From: Temnothorax longispinosus
Lineage: Eukaryota; Arthropoda; Insecta; Hymenoptera; Formicidae
Assembly: GCF_030848805.1 (NCBI RefSeq)
Contig: NC_092364.1
Coordinates: 18,023,447 to 18,087,446 of the forward strand
Length of the DNA: 64,000 nt
Direction of reading: 5' to 3'
This document shows positions 60,906-64,000 of the stretch, one piece after another. The notes below the pieces were generated by a model. It was given only the letters and a program-made list of their open reading frames with translations. It searched no databases and was not told the origin of the DNA. A program made the position numbers and the translations under genes. Numbering within the stretch: position 1 is the first letter of the stretch; each line of letters begins with the position of its first letter.

Positions 60906-60959
60906 GCGCGTCAACTATAAGATAGACAATATTATTTGTCTATCTTATAGTTGACGCGC
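60906..60959. repeat. Perfect 24-bp-arm hairpin
   Basis: The arms 60906-60929 (gcgcgtcaactataagatag...) and 60936-60959 are exact reverse complements around a 6-bp loop (tattat). The composition differs from the flanks. It may be a minimal foldback element or a transcribed hairpin. The perfect pairing and short loop argue against a typical animal pre-miRNA. Confidence 0.85.
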
Positions 60960-63900
60960 TTCGCTAATGCTTTTTTCTCTTAACATAAGACAAATTTGAA
61001 ACTATATCCGCGCTTGAACTGCATTTAGAATTCAGAATACGTGTGACTACGTTTGATTAAACAAACCACGACGCATTTCCGTCGTTTCTGCGTAACCGAG
61101 GCATCGCTCGCGCTGTAATTGCGTTTCATGACAGTACGCATTGTATTGTACCAGACGATCTCGCCGTCGATCGATCTCTTAGTCGGCGCCGCTGGCATGA
61201 ATCACGTTCACATTCAGACGATGTTCGTTCTCTCCTCGAGCGATCTTCGATCACCGGTGAGAGGTAGCGGATCTCATTAAGACATCTCAACGCGGCACAA
61301 GTTTAATATTGAAAAACGTTGCAAAATATACATCGTAGCAAATTAATAGATCTCTATATTATACAGCTTTAAAAATTTCTACATATTATATATCTTAATA
61401 AATTCGCCCAAAATTTCGAATAACGTTCTCGTCGCACTCCTGTCACGTCGTATGCGCGTGATTCAATTTCTAGCGGCTCTCTTAAATTGAACAGCCCGAG
61501 AGAGCGTTATGATTCACACCGGAATCCAGATGACGCCGAATAACCACATTCTCGTGGAGCGAAGAGGAGGAGGACACGAGGGACGAATGTGTAACGGAGA
61601 AGAAGAGGAGAAGCACAAGCCGCTACAGACGCGCGTGTATTTATATGCGCACGGTTAGTGACGTGCACACGCATACGACAGCACGCTTACGCGCGCATGG
61701 AACGCGACACGCAGGCACAACGCCGACGCGGGGCGCCGGCCGTCTCGCTCGGCGAGGTTCCTGGCGTCAGCCTGTCGGGCCTCCTGGGTCCCTCCTTGAG
61801 CTTCTACCCATCGAATCTACGACCCTCCCTCTTCTTTCTCTCCAATACGGCGTCTCGTTCCCGCGGTCGCCCGTTTTCTCGCTCGCTCTCACAACGCAAC
61901 GGAGACGCTTTTCAATTATTCGCCGCAGCGCACTTTAAATTCCAGGCTTTAGAAACGAACCATGATTGGGTTAGACACTGATCCTACTATTTTGCAAGTT
62001 ACATCGTTACACCCTATGGGCTAATTTTATTTATCTTTATTTAAATTATTTACTTTTTTATTCCATGGTCGATAAGATTTTAATGTCATTTGCGGATATT
62101 CGCAGTATGTATTTTTAATTATTTTATTTCCTTGAAATATTACGCGCCTATAATTATTCTTTCGGTGCAAAAGAAATATCTAAGATTAATAAAATTTGTA
62201 CAAAATTAATAAATTTTGCACGAAGGTTTTAATAAAAGCCTTTCTTCGTTTCATACTCAGTTCTTCATTTTCTCTTAAGAGAAAAAGAAAGAGTTCATAT
62301 ATTTTTTTTTTCATTATACATATACAAATCTCTTATTCTATTATCGTTAATTTTGCTTATTCTTTCTATGACAAAACTTGCTCCAAAATAAATAGATTTT
62401 TCTCTTTCTTCATTTTCTCTTTTCGCGCATCACGTTCTCTCGTCTTGCAGATTGGAAATAGCACGAACGCAATTCTCTGTTACCCCGCGAACACTTTCGC
62501 AAAGACACGCACACCAGAACACCGCGATGCCCTCCTGGTGCGTCTGCAGAATGGCTAGTCTAGAGTCCGAGTTACGATATCGTCGTCTGCGGCGGCTGCG
62601 GTTACGCTAGGGCATGTTGCGCAAGGTAAATCGAAGAGCTTTCCCTCGACACATAATGGCTGGCACTTAAACAATATATTTTTCTTTGCGGAAATATCTT
62701 CTATAATAACATCAAGAATTTCTTTTCTCTCTCCAGAAGAAAATATCATATATTTATGATTCCACTATTTCCATTTAATATGATCACCGATTCGTGTATC
62801 AAATTTCTAAAAAATTTCATCTTATATACCTTATCAGATTCATATATACTTCTAAGTACAGTTCTTATTTTTCAAATAAGCTCTGTACGTGAACTTAGGA
62901 TTCGATTCGAGAAATTAACGTCGCGTGTAAAATTACATTAGAAATCCAATTAACTAAATGTTTTTGATTAATATTAATTAAATTTTTATCACCTGCTCAC
63001 GTCACACGCGACATCCTCGCCTGCATTACCCTTGCGGCCGTTCGTATGCTTATCGAACTGGAAGTAATACACGCCAGCGATCTCTCACCCTCTCACATAT
63101 GCGAGCGACCTCTCGCCCTCCCTTACGCGCGAATGAATCTCTCGCGATCGGCCTTTCGCGCACGCACAATCTCACGCAGCGACGCACATGCACTTTTATC
63201 GCATCTCTCGCCTCGCGCGCTCGCATAATGATTTTCACATATGCACACAACCGAGATATTGCCATTGACGCTGTTCGAAAATTATTTTAAAAGCCATTAA
63301 TGTCAACGTCAATCTCTTTGAAACTATCTCGTTATTCCGTAGACTCTTGCGTTTATTCATCGTGATTTTGAAAAGAAAATTAATAAATTATCACAGGGTA
63401 ATTTTGCATATACATATGTTATAAATAAAGATAGTGGTGCTATATGTGTGTGAACGCGAGATTAATTCGTGGGACGACGGTGTACCGTAAATGTGCACCT
63501 CCGTAACGCGCATGCGACATAATTCACCGGCGGAGCAGCCTTGAGAGGAATAAATAGACGAAACATTAAAGCGGCCATGAAATCATCTCGAATTAGAGTA
63601 GCGTCGTCGCTCGACCACGCTCGCACGTGCGGTAACGTCGGGACGGCGTCGCATGGTCAACCTCGTAACCTCACGTACGTATTCCCTCCGTCTGTCCACA
63701 CGGTCTCTTTACGTGGGAGGAAGGTAAATACAAATGCATACATTCGCAGATCGGCACATGCGTCAATGGTCAATCTGCCAAGCCGCGGTATCCCGTCGTT
63801 CCTGATTCGTCACTGTGACACGTCGTTTACCGCCAGACAACGATCGACCGCCGTGCGACGGTAGTGCATGCTCAATCAAGGTAATTGTGAGGTAAATGTG

Positions 63901-64000
63901 GCGTTCGCAGTATCCTCCCGAACAATAAAAGTAACACGACATTCATAATTAATTGTATCAATCGCAATTAAACATATTGTCAGAGCTCGTCAATCTGCAA
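60960..64000. other. Gene-poor region, 61.0-64.0 kb
   Basis: CpG-rich patches lie at 61.6-61.9 and 63.0-63.25 kb (short repeated cctctcgccctccc / ctctcaccctctc motifs in the latter), with AT-rich DNA between. Open frames are short and overlapping. Nothing was recognised up to the right edge. Confidence 0.4.

Overview
The window is eukaryotic nuclear DNA. Two complete spliced genes have short GT-AG introns and insect-like protein sequences, and the rest is AT-rich DNA with many degenerate transposons, foldback elements and CpG-rich patches. An insect is the best fit. A hymenopteran such as an ant is my guess from the style of the proteins and repeats, not something the sequence proves.

Layout. 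Positions 1-6.6 kb are repeat-rich: a possible last exon of an upstream gene, a 145-bp tandem array between inverted repeats, an A-rich retroposon-like tail, a broken hAT transposase, and a 2.0-kb element with 22-bp terminal inverted repeats that contains a 5S rRNA-derived piece. Positions 6.5-7.6 kb hold four foldback (MITE-like) sequences. They lie in the promoter and first intron of the first certain gene, RBM8A/tsunagi (Y14), on the + strand at 7017-8464 with four exons. Tail-to-tail with it on the - strand is the 26S proteasome ATPase Rpt5 (PSMC3) at 9187-11965 with three exons. Its first intron carries the 3' end of a non-LTR retrotransposon.

Immediately upstream of Rpt5, at about 12170-14120, is a decayed, intron-containing duplicate of the middle of Cullin-3. 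It carries an 8-bp duplication frameshift, an in-frame stop, an internally inverted block, a 313-bp palindrome built from its own exons, and a tRNA-derived SINE inserted in one exon with a 15-bp target-site duplication.

From about 14.3 kb to 64 kb I recognise no protein domain. This 50 kb has many short GC-rich open frames, microsatellites, a few inverted repeats, one candidate small exon (14235-14294), one candidate - strand first exon (28083-28444) and a CTCF-like motif. It could be a giant intron or an intergenic regulatory desert. The two certain genes are housekeeping genes: the exon junction complex core and the proteasome base. They share a convergent 3' region of about 720 bp, and nothing indicates that they act in one pathway.
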